This document shows, one piece after another, positions 9,731 through 21,372 of a stretch of DNA of 64,000 nucleotides. A program made the translations under genes and the position numbers. Each line of letters starts with the position of its first letter. The first letter of the stretch is position 1. A model generated the notes under the pieces. It had not been told where the DNA came from. It was given only the letters and a program-made list of their open reading frames with translations, and did not search any database. The DNA is from Nilaparvata lugens (lineage: Eukaryota > Arthropoda > Insecta > Hemiptera > Delphacidae). The stretch lies in contig NC_052507.1 in the NCBI RefSeq assembly GCF_014356525.2, forward strand, positions 36,331,013 through 36,395,012, given 5' to 3'.

Positions 9731-11008
9731 ATGATTGGAGGATCTAGGTCTAGGGAAGCTTGGGCCACTATAAACAATCTAAAAAAAAATTTGAATGAGA
9801 AAAGAAAAATCAATCCTATAAGAATAGAACAATGGAAGGAGCATTATAATAATCTTTTAACAGAGCACCGTACTGAATATCTAGAGACAGGAATAGATGT
9901 GGAGGAAATAGTAATAAAAGAAGCAGAGCCAATCAAGTTGGAAGAAATAAAAACAGCACTGCTTAAAATGAAGAATAATAAAGCCCCAGGACCAGGTGAT
10001 TTGCCTATCGAGCTAATTAAAAACGCCACCATGAGAATGCTGGAGCTGCTGTGTGAAATTTTTAACAGGTGTTCGAATGGAGATCAGATTCCTAAAGACT
10101 GGAAGATATCATATAAACATTCCATTTACAAAAAGGGAAATCGAAGGGATTGTAATAATTATCGAGGCATTAGTGTAACATCATCCATTGGAAAGCTTTA
10201 TGAAAGAGTTTTAAAAAATAGAATGGAACAGGAGATAATAGAAATAGAGGAGCAAAGTGGATTCAGACCAGGCCGTTCCTGTGTGGACAATCTATTCACC
10301 CTGAGACATCTAATAGAAAAGCGACTAGCAAGAGGTATGGAATTGCATGCTACTTTTATAGATCTGTGTAAAGCATTTGATTCAGTTCCATTACAGAAAT
10401 TATGGCTCACAATGAAGGAAGCAGGCGTAAATAATGTGTTCATAAATGCAGTGAAAGCATTGTACAAGGAAAATCAAGCAGTAATAAAAATTGGTGATAA
10501 AAACTCTGAAGCCTTTTCTCAAACCAAAGGGGTCAAACAGGGTTCCTGCCTCTCTCCAACCCTATTCAAAATTTATATGTGTACTGCTCTAAAGAAATGG
10601 ACACAAAAATGCAGCCCAATGGGAATTGAGCTGGAGGATTCCAAGGTACATACATTCCTCTTCGCGGATGATCAGGTAGTTTTAGCAGAAGATCATCAGG
10701 ACATGACCTATATGATAATAAAATTGATAGGAGAATACAAAAAATGGGGCTTGGAGGTTAACACAGAAAAGACACAATATATGCAGTACGGAGGCACAGC
10801 ACAGGATATTGAAACTGAAAATGGATTGATTAGAAATGTTAAGGAGTACAAGTACCTTGGCGTTGTTATTAGTGATGATGGAAGGGATAGAGTGGATATC
10901 ATGGGGAAGATAAGGAAGGGAAAAAATATGATAAGAGCACTACATCCAATCCTATGGAATAAAAACATAACCAAAAATACAAAAAAATATATACCAGGCA
11001 ACGATTGA
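9731..11008 (+). pseudogene. LINE reverse transcriptase domain
   Basis: A 425-codon frame encodes almost the whole reverse transcriptase, the polymerase that copies the element RNA at the nicked target. Motifs in order are KAPGPGDLPIEL (residues 84-95), NNYRGISV (142-149), SGFRPGRS (176-183), FIDLCKAFDSV with the first catalytic Asp at 211, GVKQGSCLSP (267-276), and the catalytic FADDQVVLAE (311-320; FADD at 10661-10672), followed by EYKYLGVVIS in the thumb. GPGD replaces the more usual GPDG. The catalytic Asp residues are intact, but the frame ends early because of a shift at an A7 run near 10985. Upstream residues in the same register (AKNQTWDEKCAEISS) show that the Met at 9731 is not a true start. 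Confidence 0.9.
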
Positions 11009-11411
11009 GCCAGTCATGACGTATGGGTCAGAAGTGTGGTGTGTGGACAAATTAACTTCTCAAAAACTTCTTTCAGCGGAAATGATGTACTGGAGGAGGA
11101 GTTTAGGATTGACTTTGCTGGATCGAATCAGGAATGATATAATAAGAAAGAGAATGAGCGCAAAAAACATAATAATGGATGTCATTAGAGAGAAACAATT
11201 GAAATGGTATGGACACCTGCGCAGAATGAATGAAGGAAGACTTCCTTTGCAAGTATGGAATTGGGTACCAGCGAACAGAAATAGGCATGGAAGACCGCGA
11301 AAGAAATGGGTATCCAATGTCCACATTGAAATGGAGAGTAGAGGTCTCTTTGAAGGAGACTGGATAAATAAGGAAAGATGGCGATTGGGGTGCGAGAAGC
11401 GACACAACTGA
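11004..11411 (+). pseudogene. LINE C-terminal domain
   Basis: A shifted continuation of the reverse transcriptase protein. The reading IYQATIEPVMTYGSEVW picks up at about 10989, then KQLKWYGHLRRMNEGRLPL and GRPRKKWVSNV follow. This W-GH-RM / GRP--RW pattern is the conserved C-terminal segment of RTE-type and related LINE proteins. It ends in KRHN and a stop near 11411, with no appreciable 3' UTR. Confidence 0.85.
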
Positions 11412-11426
11412 AGTTGCAAAAACTTG

Positions 11427-11427
<1 letters not shown>

Positions 11428-11485
<58 letters not shown>
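11428..11485. repeat. (TA)n microsatellite at LINE 3' end
   Basis: About 58 bp of uninterrupted TA directly after the LINE C-terminal stop. It probably grew from the element's 3' tail. Confidence 0.95.
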
Positions 11486-11487
<2 letters not shown>

Positions 11488-12724
11488 ATACTGATACGTG
11501 GACTTCAAGTCGGTTCAGAATTTAGACAAATTGAAACTTGTTCAGACTATAGATTCACTAGAACATACTTTTTTCAACGAATAATAATTAATAAAAATAA
11601 TAATTTAAAATCTCAGGGTTTATGAGATCGTGCCATGCATGGAAATAAGCTTCCTATATATATCAAATAAATTCATAAAAGAGTTCTTATAACTTATATG
11701 ATTGTGGTTGACACGTTGCAAATTTCTTAAATTTGAATAAAAAATTTATATAGCGCTTTAATCAATTCCCCAATTCACTGACAAAGGCCTTATTATTAAA
11801 TGAGCTCATTTAAGGCAATTTGCACACTTCATTATTAATTAATTATCTCCAATAATTAATTAGCCAGGTCCTTTCGTCCCTGCAGGGCTTGTGTATGGTC
11901 CAGATTTCTTACAAATTTCTATCAGTATTAAAGATATATTCACAGGAATAAATTACAGTTAAGAACTCTTCAACAACACTGAGTTCACAAATAATCAAAC
12001 ATTAATTACATATACTTGACATTTAAAAAGGGGATTGGCTTGATGCTTTTGAAAATTAATTGGAAAAGAGGCCCTATTCTCCATGTGCTCCTCACAGGTC
12101 GAGATCACAAGCCAGAGAGAGTAATTTTCAGAAAAATTTCATCTCTTCCTTAAACGATTTATAAGCTTTCCTCTGATTGGCTTTCTCATCTTAGTAAGAT
12201 GTGATGTAATTGGTTACTTAAGATTCAGGGTTTCTCCAACTTTGTTATACAAAGATAAATGAAAGTTTACAAATAAATAAATTAGGTAATAGTCTGAGAG
12301 TATTCCAATAAATAAATCTCAATATATGATGCTATAATATGATATACATTTAATTTTTTATGTGAGCTTTGTGTACTCTTGGTTTTCATACTTTTTTAGA
12401 TTTCAATAAATATTCGAGTAACAATAATAGTCGTTCTTATCTATTTACATAAACCTTCCCTAGTATATATAATATATATTCTGTGAGTAGAAATTATAAT
12501 TCAATTCATAATGGTTGATCAAGCAATCAGCTGATTTGTTAGATATCGATTCAATAAATTGTCAATTGATCTAAGATCGATTGATGTATTAAATCAAAAC
12601 AAAGGATTCTAACCTCAAATTGTACATGCAATCTTTTATTTTTTATGATCTGCCAATAATAAACAAGCCGCTTTATAATTTTATTTTCTGCCAAAGAATT
12701 CTCATTATTGCTTAGTTACAATTT
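11486..12724. other. AT-rich region, nothing recognised
   Basis: No long frame, known element or structured repeat seen. It contains several TTAATTAATTA-type stretches. Confidence 0.5.
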
Positions 12725-12900
12725 TGCATGGTTCTCTTATCGCTTAATAGATAACATGATTACTTTTTATCATAAATAATGTTTGATTTTATTTGAGTGG
12801 TACCTTGACTAGGCTATCTATTCTTTCCATTTTACAATTCTACTAAAGCTCAGTTGTTTACTTCAAAAGTATTTTATGGTGCTAAAACTCCACGTCACAA
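12725..12900. repeat. Dispersed repeat family 3, copy 1
   Basis: Aligns with 23715-23900: both contain CTTATCGCTT, a TGATTACTT / TGACTACTT block, GTACCTTGACTAGG / GTTACCTTGACTAGG and ACGTCACAA. Non-coding, class unknown. It abuts the Penelope-like fragment. Confidence 0.65.
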
Positions 12901-13185
12901 ATGTTAATACTGTAGTTTCATTAGTTGGGATAGAAGTATACATGTTGACTACATCAAACGATAGAAAATTGCGTGATTTGGAATAGTTATTTCCTTGAAA
13001 TTTTTGAACTAGTTGGTAAGAATTTGTTATATTATTATTTTCATTTATTATCATTTTTTGAGGCAGTACTTTATTGAAATATTTACAAGTTTTAAAAGTT
13101 GGAGCATTTCGATAGTTTACCACAGGCCTTATAGGTATACCTACTTTGTGAATTTTAAGTTGACCTCTAAAATATGTTGATATGT
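12863..13185 (-). pseudogene. Penelope-like reverse transcriptase, N-terminal half
   Basis: The minus strand encodes the part of a Penelope-like reverse transcriptase that is missing from copies A and B. Reading from about 13185: ISTYFRGQLKIHKVGIPI, RPVVNYRNAPTFK, CKYFNKVLPQK, SYQLVQKF and the palm motif LSFDVVNMYTSIPTNET with the first catalytic Asp. The KIHK..IPIRPVVNYR block is the family's hallmark. Homology stops near 12905, where dispersed repeat family 3 takes over. The open frame extends upstream of the first Met at 13123, so that Met is not a start. It likely belongs to the same family as copies A and B. Confidence 0.85.
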
Positions 13186-13189
13186 AAAG

Positions 13190-13222
13190 ATCAAAATTAT
13201 TTCTCTTTCAATGACAAAATTG
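13190..13222 (+). pseudogene. Small Penelope-like fragment in opposite orientation
   Basis: The plus strand reads DQNYFSFNDKI, identical to the motif before AMGSP in copies A and B, but only a few bases from a minus-strand fragment of the same family. The two pieces are therefore inverted relative to each other. The fragment is short and has no further recognisable extension. Confidence 0.7.
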
Positions 13223-13775
13223 AGCATATGATGAATTATCCCTCTTAATATTCAAATTATCCCACATCCCACATTCCTTAGACACAAATTCAAGACATTA
13301 TCTTGTATAACTGTGAGGAAGAAGGTGTTGATTTGATTTCACAAATCATTGATTGTATATGGTATGAATTTAATACGAATGTACCACATTTTCAAACATC
13401 AGAATAGAATCGATATTGAATCTTCATCAATCAATATTCACGCTCAATTATACATATTAGGAGTGATAAAGGAATCGTCTTAACATGTACGGGATAGAAG
13501 ATACATGAATGACGACTGAGGATGAACATAGGCTTATTTTTATTGATATTGATTAATCCTATTTAATTGATCAAAACAAATTCATTCAGTTTGTGATTCA
13601 AAGTTCAACTATAATAACTCAAACAAGTAGGGCTTTCTCCAAGTGACAATGTAGCTTACTTGGTAGTAAGCGCAGTTGATGAATCAATAGTTGTCTTTCC
13701 AGGCATATCATAGCCGTTTTCTTTTGCGGAAAACTTTTAACTCTCATGAAGATTATCCACGTATTTTAAAACAAA
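13223..13775. other. AT-rich region, nothing recognised
   Basis: No gene or repeat that I can name. Confidence 0.5.
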
Positions 13776-13965
13776 ATAATTGACCGGAGCGAATCTGAGG
13801 TCTTAGTTTCGACTCGATCGGCTTTTTTCTGTTTGCTTTTGCCGCTTTTACAGTCGCAGTTATTGTCCGATTTGAATAAAATTTGGTATACAAGTATTTG
13901 AAAAAAGGCGCGTGGACGTATATAAAAGGTTAAAACAAAAGGAAAAGGAGTCCCCTTCAAACGCC
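13776..13965 (-). repeat. Dispersed repeat family 1, inverted diverged copy
   Basis: In reverse complement it aligns with 4261-4500: GGGGACTCCTTTTCCTTTT, then TATATACGTCCACGCGC, and at the other end GAGCGAATCTGAGGTCTTAG against GAGCGAAGTGAGGTCTAA. Confidence 0.6.
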
Positions 13966-14029
13966 AATATTACCGTAAAAATCATCATAAATCAGCTGTC
14001 GAGTGGATTATTAATTGCATGCAATATCT

Positions 14030-14345
14030 TGATGTAATTTAGTAAAAAAATCAGCTGTTCCACCCAACTATTAGTTGTATGCAATGACGCATTACTGAAA
14101 GTAACATTATTTTCTCTCGACCTTACTCTGCTTTTAACTCTGGCTGATCTGTTGCTAGTATGCCTTAAAGAAGATAAGCTTTTGATGTTGATATTTTTGA
14201 TACACCAACCCCAACAGCCATTAGTCGTTTTCACACCGATATCTCGCTGACACGACAGGACAGGACAGAATTTACTCTGTGGACAGTATGAACAGAGGAG
14301 ACTGTGGTTTATAACTGCACGAGTTCTACTGTTCACAGAACTAGT
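14030..14345 (+). repeat. Dispersed repeat family 2, copy 2
   Basis: Contains TTTTCACACCGATATCTCGC, ACACGACAGGACAGGACAG and TACTGTTCACAGAACTAGTAG. It is followed in tandem by a third copy. Confidence 0.75.
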
Positions 14346-14374
14346 AGTTATAATTAGGATGTTAGTTAATAATA

Positions 14375-14665
14375 ATTCAATACCTAACCTTTCCTGAAAA
14401 TTTGCTGAGGAAGTTGCATAGTATTTTCTCCCGACTTTTCTATGCTATCAACTTGATAAGCTTTTTATGATAGTAGCATGGTTATTTTCAACAAATTATT
14501 AGCATTGTCGATGCAACAAACCAAACACTTATTAGTCGTTTACACACCGATATCTCGCCGACATTACATGACAGAACAGAATTTACTCTGATTGACAGTG
14601 TTAGAGGAGTCTGTTGTTTATAACTGCGCGAGGTTTACTGTTCACAGAACTACTAGTTTTAGGAT
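14375..14665 (+). repeat. Dispersed repeat family 2, copy 3
   Basis: Tandem to copy 2, with TTACACACCGATATCTCGCC, CAGAACAGAATTTACTCTG and GCGCGAGGTTTACTGTTCAC. Diverged by point changes and small indels. Confidence 0.75.
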
Positions 14666-15554
14666 GCTAATTTATGATAGATAATCCAATACTTATCCTT
14701 TCCTGAAAATCAGCGGAGGAAGGTATATGAACTTGAAAACTAATGTAACGTATAAATATGTAAATCAAACGTATAAATTACAACAATAATAAACGTCTTA
14801 TATCCTTTTCCTTCGCTACAGACACTCATACAAGGATCATGCGAACTGCGACGAAACTGCTGTAGTATATTCTTCTCAACATAAATTGCCGCAATATTGG
14901 AGATGGCTACTGCTATAAAATAAAGGGACTTGCCGCATCCATGATAAGCATCTGTGGTTTGGATTTCCCGTTATGAAAAACCCCAGAGAAAGTTCATTGG
15001 ATGAAGCTAGCCTTTTTTGCCAGAACTGTGTATGGTGTCCGTTTATGATGGAGCTAATAACGTGATATTGTACGTTAACTGTACGTGATGCGAGTTAAAC
15101 GGTATCAATATAATAAGTACGTGCATCCCGGTTCAAAAGTATGATAAAAAAACTTCATTCATTTGATGTGAGTGTATACACACATCAGAGAAAGATATCC
15201 TTTCTTCTCTGAAGTGTAATCTCAGGAATTGAGATAATTTTTCTCAAAGTAGAAGTTTGAAAAGAAAATCGCATTGCAAAAATGTTTATAAATAATATAC
15301 GTATGGCTTTTATTGGTAGAGAGTTCCTCACGGAAGTTTCATCTCGCCTGAATATATAATATTATCATTTAAGCCGTCAATGAGCCTTACGACTGTCTTA
15401 CATCAGCCGGGACCGACTATTTAACATTGACATGTGATAACACGGATGTATTATTCATGAATGTATGAAATTGAACTGTTTTAGTTCTTGGTTGGGAAAG
15501 AATTTGTAAATATTGAACGAACCTCTAGTTTTCAGTTGTCTAGCTTTGAATAAT
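14666..15554. other. Non-coding region, nothing recognised
   Basis: No supported gene or element. Confidence 0.5.
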
Positions 15555-15806
15555 TATACTAGCAGGTAACCGTAACCTAGCACGGGTTAGCAAAGCACGT
15601 AGCCTACTCCGGGGATAATTTGGTCTTGTAAAATGCAATTTCCTTATGTCCAGGAAACAGAAAAAAAAATATTTTGTTGGAAATTACGTTGATAATCTTC
15701 ATAGGAATTGAAATTTCCAGCAAAAAAATCAGTTTGATAAGTCTCGAACCCGTACCCTTTGAATCATGGACCGCCTTCACTACCAATTAAGCCCTGTTTG
15801 GTTGAT
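15555..15806 (-). mobile_element. tRNA-derived SINE-like element
   Basis: On the minus strand the head reads GGCTTAATTGGTAGTGAAGG (A-box-like, D-arm-like) and, about 30 bases on, GGGTACGGGTTCGAGAC (B-box-like, T-arm-like). These are the internal RNA polymerase III promoter boxes of a tRNA. The acceptor stem does not pair and the sequence continues into an unrelated body ending near CTTTGCTAACCCGTGCTAGG, so this is a SINE or tRNA-derived relic and not a tRNA gene. Confidence 0.6.
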
Positions 15807-16390
15807 CGTATTCCAAGAAATATTCAATATTGATAATCACTCACTCCCAAAAAATAATAAATCCCAATTCCAAAATGTGAAAATTCCACTTTCTAAAAGA
15901 ATTGAGAGATTGAAGAAGCTCAGATGTATATGAAAATGATTCTGTGAGTAATTCATTGGATGAAATATGTTGATGGAGATGACAGATTGAAACATCAAAA
16001 ACAATTAAGAAACTCGTAGAATAAGATGGAAATGTTATAAAGTGAAAGCTGTGTGAATTAAAATAAGAAAAATAAGAGAGAGGTTAGAGGAGGAATGATG
16101 GAATGGAGAATTTCGTCGTTGAAAAAAGGTGTTGTTCCAGAGAGAGAGAGTGGATAAGTGAGTGGAAATTAGTTTGAAATATATTGTGAGGTGATAGGGA
16201 ATTCATAGAGAGATCAAAGATTGAAGAGAACTGTGAGGCTTCTGTAATCAAAGTGTGAGATTGAAATGAAATTAAGCAAAGAAACATAGAGAAGATAGTT
16301 GGTGTTTGGGGAGAAGGAGAAATGAAAATGTTGATAGAGATGAGAAATCGGAGACTGGAGAAGGGATAGGAGAGAGCAGAGAGATCGGAA
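15807..16390. other. Purine-rich non-coding stretch
   Basis: From about 16070 to 16390 the plus strand is dominated by G and A with many GAGA motifs. No gene recognised; the opposite-strand Ser/Leu/Phe-rich frames are composition artefacts. Confidence 0.6.
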
Positions 16391-16411
16391 TGTGTGTGTG
16401 TGTGTGGTGTG

Positions 16412-16442
<31 letters not shown>

Positions 16443-16461
16443 TGTGTGTGTGTGTGTGTGT
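16391..16461. repeat. (GT)n microsatellite with two GG interruptions
   Basis: TG/GT run broken twice by GTGTGGTGTG. The same interruption occurring twice suggests expansion after the interruption arose. Confidence 0.97.
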
Positions 16462-16599
16462 AATAGAGATCGTAACGAGAAATAAAAGACACTAAAGAGA
16501 AAAGTTTGTGCCATTCGGATGCCCCAAGGCCAGGTGGATGGTTATTGTTTGTCGACGGAATAAATATTTTAAATTGATAAGTGGGCCGTATAATTAAGG

Positions 16600-16870
16600 T
16601 GGTAGGGCGATCACCACCCCCCGCGTAGAAGTAGGTCATCGGGGGGGTCGGGGGTCAGGTCCGCCCCCTGTCACGCCCCCAATCTTCCATTGGCTCATCT
16701 TTCTTTTGTCTCTCTCTTTTTTTCTGCGTTCTGTCTCCTAAATATTCCATCTCGGGCAATAAGAATGCGCAAGTGGTGGGAGGTGGGGCCTTCTCACTCA
16801 CGCGCACTTCCTCTTTCCATACTCTCTCTTTCTCTCTGCAAGAAATTCCCACGAACTTTGTCGAATATTC
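16600..16870. other. GC-richer patch with G runs and CCAAT-like motifs
   Basis: Holds CACCCCCCGCG, GGGGGGGTCGGGGGTCAGG and CACGCCCCCAATC, then ATTGGCTCATC and a pyrimidine-rich stretch. The G runs could form a quadruplex. Promoter-like features exist, but no transcript evidence or TATA/Inr arrangement supports a promoter call. Confidence 0.3.
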
Positions 16871-17880
16871 CCGGCTATTACCAAACCGAAATAATAATAA
16901 TAATAGGGAATTGTTATGTGTTGACTACATGTGCCTGGCAAAACATCATATGAAACGCCCTCAAGGCTGTACGGTGCGCAGCACAAACATTGAAACTCAT
17001 CCACGTAATGTTGTCAGTGCGAGAAAATAATGGCCATGCGTATGCGTAACAAACGTAGTAATGCAGTCAAATGATAATATGCCGCAGCAGATGAAGTGTT
17101 CATCTCATTTAAGCTACCACATTGAATTATTAAAATGATAATGTTATGTTCTTCAAACTACACTGATCATTATAAACCTCACTGATGGGAGGATTTAGAG
17201 GTTGCTTTGCCTGTATAGGACGTCTATGATATTTTCATCATAGTAGCCTGATACGAATAATTATTACTGTACACCAAATTTTTAAATGGTTCATTGTGAA
17301 GTTTCATAAGCTTCAAAGCAAAATTCGATTATACTTTATCATCTATATCAATACTCACAAATTATCCCTATCCACCCTATAATGAAATTCGTGAGAATTT
17401 CATGGAATAATTGATTGGAAACATTGAACTATGCTTATGCTTTATCATGGAGAATTTATCATCTTCATCAACACTCACTTATATATTCCCATGATATCTC
17501 TACTCTATTGTGAAATTCATGATAATTTCATGAAATGATTGAGTAGCTTGGTTTCATCCTGGAGAAATATACTAGTATACAGAGATTTATAAAATACTGT
17601 TATGGATTTCACACATGTTCGTGAGTGGTATGAAGAAGAGATGAACAAAAATGGAAGCAAATAGAGGGAGACAGAGTGATGAGATTGATGATTTTTGTTT
17701 AAAACTCTAGGGGCAACTACAGGGATGCCTAAAAAGCCTGAAAGGTAGAAGAAGAAGAACTCTAGGGGCTTCTAGAAAGAACTGGCTACTTCTGGTTTGT
17801 GTATTGTGATAATAGAGAAGAGGACTCCATCCTCTCGAATGTTCTGCAATAAAAACGCGTTGAGGTGTATGTAGAGGGAT
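16871..17880. other. Non-coding region, nothing recognised
   Basis: Only short simple repeats (AATAATAATAATAATA at about 16890). Confidence 0.5.
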
Positions 17881-17889
17881 CGCTCGCCT

Positions 17890-18330
17890 AGTCAGTCAGT
17901 CAGTGATACGCATTATGTTCAGTGATAAAGGAACAGAGTGTCAGCCATACCCAAAGCCTGGCAGCTCCTAGTGGTAATTGTGATAATTTTATTGTGACAG
18001 TTAACGTGATAAATGTATAGTGACAGTGTTATAGTGATAATTATGGTATAGTAGCCTACCTTAATAGTTAGGATCTAGTGTAGTATAGTGATAACTATTG
18101 TATAGTGACAATAGCCTATTGTAATAGTATTATCTAGTGTAGTGCGGTGATAATACAATTATGTTATTGTCGTGATAGCAGTTGTATCAAGATACAAGAT
18201 ACATGACAGTGATACGGATACGCGAACATGTGATACGGAACGGTGGTAAAGATGAATATGATACGCGAACTGTGATACAGAGTCCTTGTATAAGATACAT
18301 ATAGTGATAGTGTTGCATACTGTGTTGATG
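17890..18330. repeat. Irregular GTGATA/TAGTGATAA-rich stretch
   Basis: Begins with GTCAGTCAGTCAGTGATACG and continues with many imprecise repeats of GTGATAA, TATAGTGACA, ATCTAGTGTAGT and GATACG. It looks like a decayed cryptic tandem repeat. No ORF. Confidence 0.6.
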
Positions 18331-21299
18331 AACTGTAAGTATTAGAGAACTGTGTTATAAGAGGTGAATCTTCATATCGGCCATCTGAATACTTATTGGT
18401 TGATTGAATTATTGCCTTCAGTAGAATTGAAATCTGTTTTTTTAGTGAGTCGGTTTTTTCATCCATTGAGTGTAGAGTACAATAAAGTTCAATATAACTT
18501 AAAATGTTGTCAACTCAATCTAAAGTTCTAGAACCTAGTTAAAAAACTAGTTTTGTAGAGTGGAAATCCGTAACTATACTATTGGTAATATCTATGATTT
18601 CTGTTTTTAGGGTTATCTGAATTTATTGGCTCATGCTTTACATAATTGAATCACTTGATGGCCAATGTAAATATTCAAAAACGAGTAGAGGTCTGTTAAA
18701 ATCAATAGTTTTGCAATCGGACCAACCAGAAAGTTCAGATCAACTTTTCAAATAATTTTAAATGATGCAATCAATCAATCATGTACCAGTAATAAATACA
18801 AAAAATGACCAAAATTAATCATTAATTTGAAAATGTTATAGTTTTTGTTTAGTTACTCTTAGAAAACTGTTCTTCTGAAAATAATCATAGAAATTGACAT
18901 CATTGGAAAGAGATCCTTCATTCAGTTCCCCCATACCTTCAACAACATTGATAAACTGAATATCCTAAAGTTGGGAGGACTTTATCACTAATAATATCGA
19001 GGAACCTGGCTGGCTCAGGTCTGATGTGAGAAATTTCAGGTGGCACCCAATCAATTCCGGGCCTCTGGCATGGCATCTTACTCAATGAAAGGTATTTTCT
19101 TTTGTTTCAGGTGAGCAGATCAAAATTAAAGTATTATCACTTTCGGCAGAGTCAATTTTCGTTTATCAGGTAAGTGAATGGAGTTTTCAGTATCTCTCTT
19201 TGACAAATAGTAGACAATGAAACTGGGAATTGATGCCGTATCACTCTCTGTGAAGATAATTTTTCAACAACGAAAACACCGGAAAAAATAAAATCATTGA
19301 ATACCAGCTGCGAATACCATGCACGATTGATTGTGTACATCACAGAACTGGAAACCATAGCCGGTTATCAGTTATGTAAACTTTGCCGAGGCTGGAAATT
19401 TGATTTTATTTGTCGTTTCATGTCAGAGCTAATAGTGAATGAACTGCTGCAGTAACAGCAATATTTACATATCGACCCTGGTGTTTGCACATGTCCATTT
19501 AATTACAATCAGCGCACCAACTTGCCAGATGTGTGTAAACATTAATGGCGATGGTTCTGTCATCCGAGTGACTACCGAGTTTCCTCCAGAGAGCATGGCA
19601 AGAAACGACTTTGATTATATTCCAAACTGTTCTCCCTCCCACCAACCATATAATGTTCTCTAATAATTATTCTAATTTCGAAAATTATTTGCTTTCCATG
19701 TATTTGTATATTGTTGCATTCAAGTTTCAACGCTTCAAACATTCTAACTCAGAGTATCAGAGTATAAACTACCCAGTGTATGACGTCAAGAGCTAATTCA
19801 ATCATAACTACCGGAGCGTTAAAATGATTAGCTCTGTTGATTCATGGGTGCAAAGTGTACTTTATGTGATTCAACCTATTATAGGCTAAGTGTCGAAGGT
19901 CTTCATTAAATTGAGTGTTTTATACTCTGGGGTCGTAGTGATTGATATTAATTAGTATGTTGACCTTGTGGCTAGCTCAATCGTGAGAGTATCATGAGAA
20001 TGAATTTACAGTTTTTTTTTAATAAAGTATTTCAGGTTGACGAAACAAAATCAAATCAACTGATAAATAGGTCTGATTAGATCATGGAATCAATTATCAA
20101 GTCTTGCATGAATTTACTTTATTAAAATGGACTTCTCATAATTTGATTATTCCTCTTCAATTTTGACAGCAAATCAATTACATTTTACCTTAAACAAGGG
20201 ATATTCAGGAGAAATGAATAATCAAATACTTGTCAATTCGATGCTCGTGCATGCATACTGGGATAAACATTCATACCATACTGAAATAGAAATTTCAAAC
20301 AAAATAAGTCTTACAGTAGGCTGTATTGAATGAGAACACTATGAAGGGCAGCGCACACAGAAACAGACGGGCGTATGCAACCAGACGGAGGAATAATCCC
20401 TTCTCTGGCTAACGAATGTTGCAACACACACAGACACCTGTATATCTCCACATTTGCATGCAGACGTTTTTTTCCTCCATTTGTCTCCATACGTCTGTCT
20501 GTTGTGTTCATTCGCCTCCAGAATATTATTCAAACATAGCAATACAAATATTATGCTGTTTATATTACACAGAGGAAAATTCTCTATTCCAATTCGATCA
20601 CAAGTCTGCATGGATAATTTTGAAAATTCAAGTATCTTGTTGATGGAAGATTAATTGGAAATTGCAACTAACCGATAGCGGGAATAGCTGAAACCAGCGA
20701 AGCCAGCTGGGCGAAAGATGCATCCTCAGGCAATGGCGAAACAAGTTCTGTTTCTTCATTTCAATAAAAAATAATCTTATAATACTTTTGAAATGTGTCT
20801 AAGCTCTTTCATATTATAATTATAGTCTAGTCAAATGGTCATTTTTCAGGAAACAGCCCCGAAAGAATTTTTCTCGACGGTTCTATATGTATTTTGGGGC
20901 GCTGAATTCGAATCTGAAATTTGCTGACACGACAGAGGGCGTCCTCACCCCAAAAACCCCAAAAATTTCGGACTTTTTTCAATTTTCCCATTTCATCTCG
21001 TGAACCTTGAGTTTCTCGAGAAAAGTTATTCCTGACAAAATTGAAGAGGATAAAATTTCAAATAAATTGAGTGGTCGCGCTGGATTCCACCCTTTTTGGT
21101 TCCGGAGCTACGAATTTTAAAAAAGGGGTATTTTTTAAGGGGTTTTGAAAATTATGCAAACCTACCACTTCTACCCTATACAACTTGGATATTTTTCCAG
21201 TATAGATGACAATCATAATAATTTTGAAATTAAAACAGTAGCTATCATCTTATCTCCACCTGATCTAATGTAAACAAATTATAGTAAGATTCACATCAA
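18331..21299. other. Non-coding region, nothing recognised
   Basis: About 3 kb without a recognisable gene, element or clear repeat. A short block at 20930-21180 (runs such as CCCCAAAAACCCCAAAAATT) has unusual composition but no identified partner in the window. Confidence 0.5.
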
Positions 21300-21372
21300 T
21301 GTGTCAGCATTATTTGAATGGGGAGCATTGATGCTATTAATGAGGTATACTGACAGTTTCAAGTGAATATCA
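21300..21372 (+). repeat. Short dispersed repeat, partner of 34680-34750
   Basis: Shares GAGCATTGATGCTATTAATG / GAGCTTTAATATCATTAATG and ATACTGACAGTTT.AAGTGAAT with the block at 34680-34750. Confidence 0.6.

Larger units (their letters stand above)
8867..11485 (+). mobile_element. RTE-like non-LTR retrotransposon, 5'-truncated and frameshifted
   Basis: A LINE remnant whose coding order is endonuclease, linker, reverse transcriptase, C-terminal domain. The 5' part of the endonuclease is absent, which is usual for truncated target-primed insertions. After the stop near 11411 only about 17 bp precede a (TA)n run, a very short 3' UTR with a simple-repeat tail as found in RTE-type elements. At least four frame disruptions (about 9350, 9610, 9650-9690 and 10985) make it non-functional. 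The left junction coincides with the end of duplication copy B. Confidence 0.85.

Noticed and set aside
11060..11419. Minus-strand frames over the LINE C-terminus
   Set aside because: Antisense shadows of the plus-strand LINE protein.
15721..15806. Functional tRNA gene
   Set aside because: A and B boxes are present but the acceptor and anticodon stems do not pair; better explained as a SINE head.
16214..16639. 141-codon minus frame with Thr-His repeats
   Set aside because: Produced by the interrupted GT array and a purine-rich strand.
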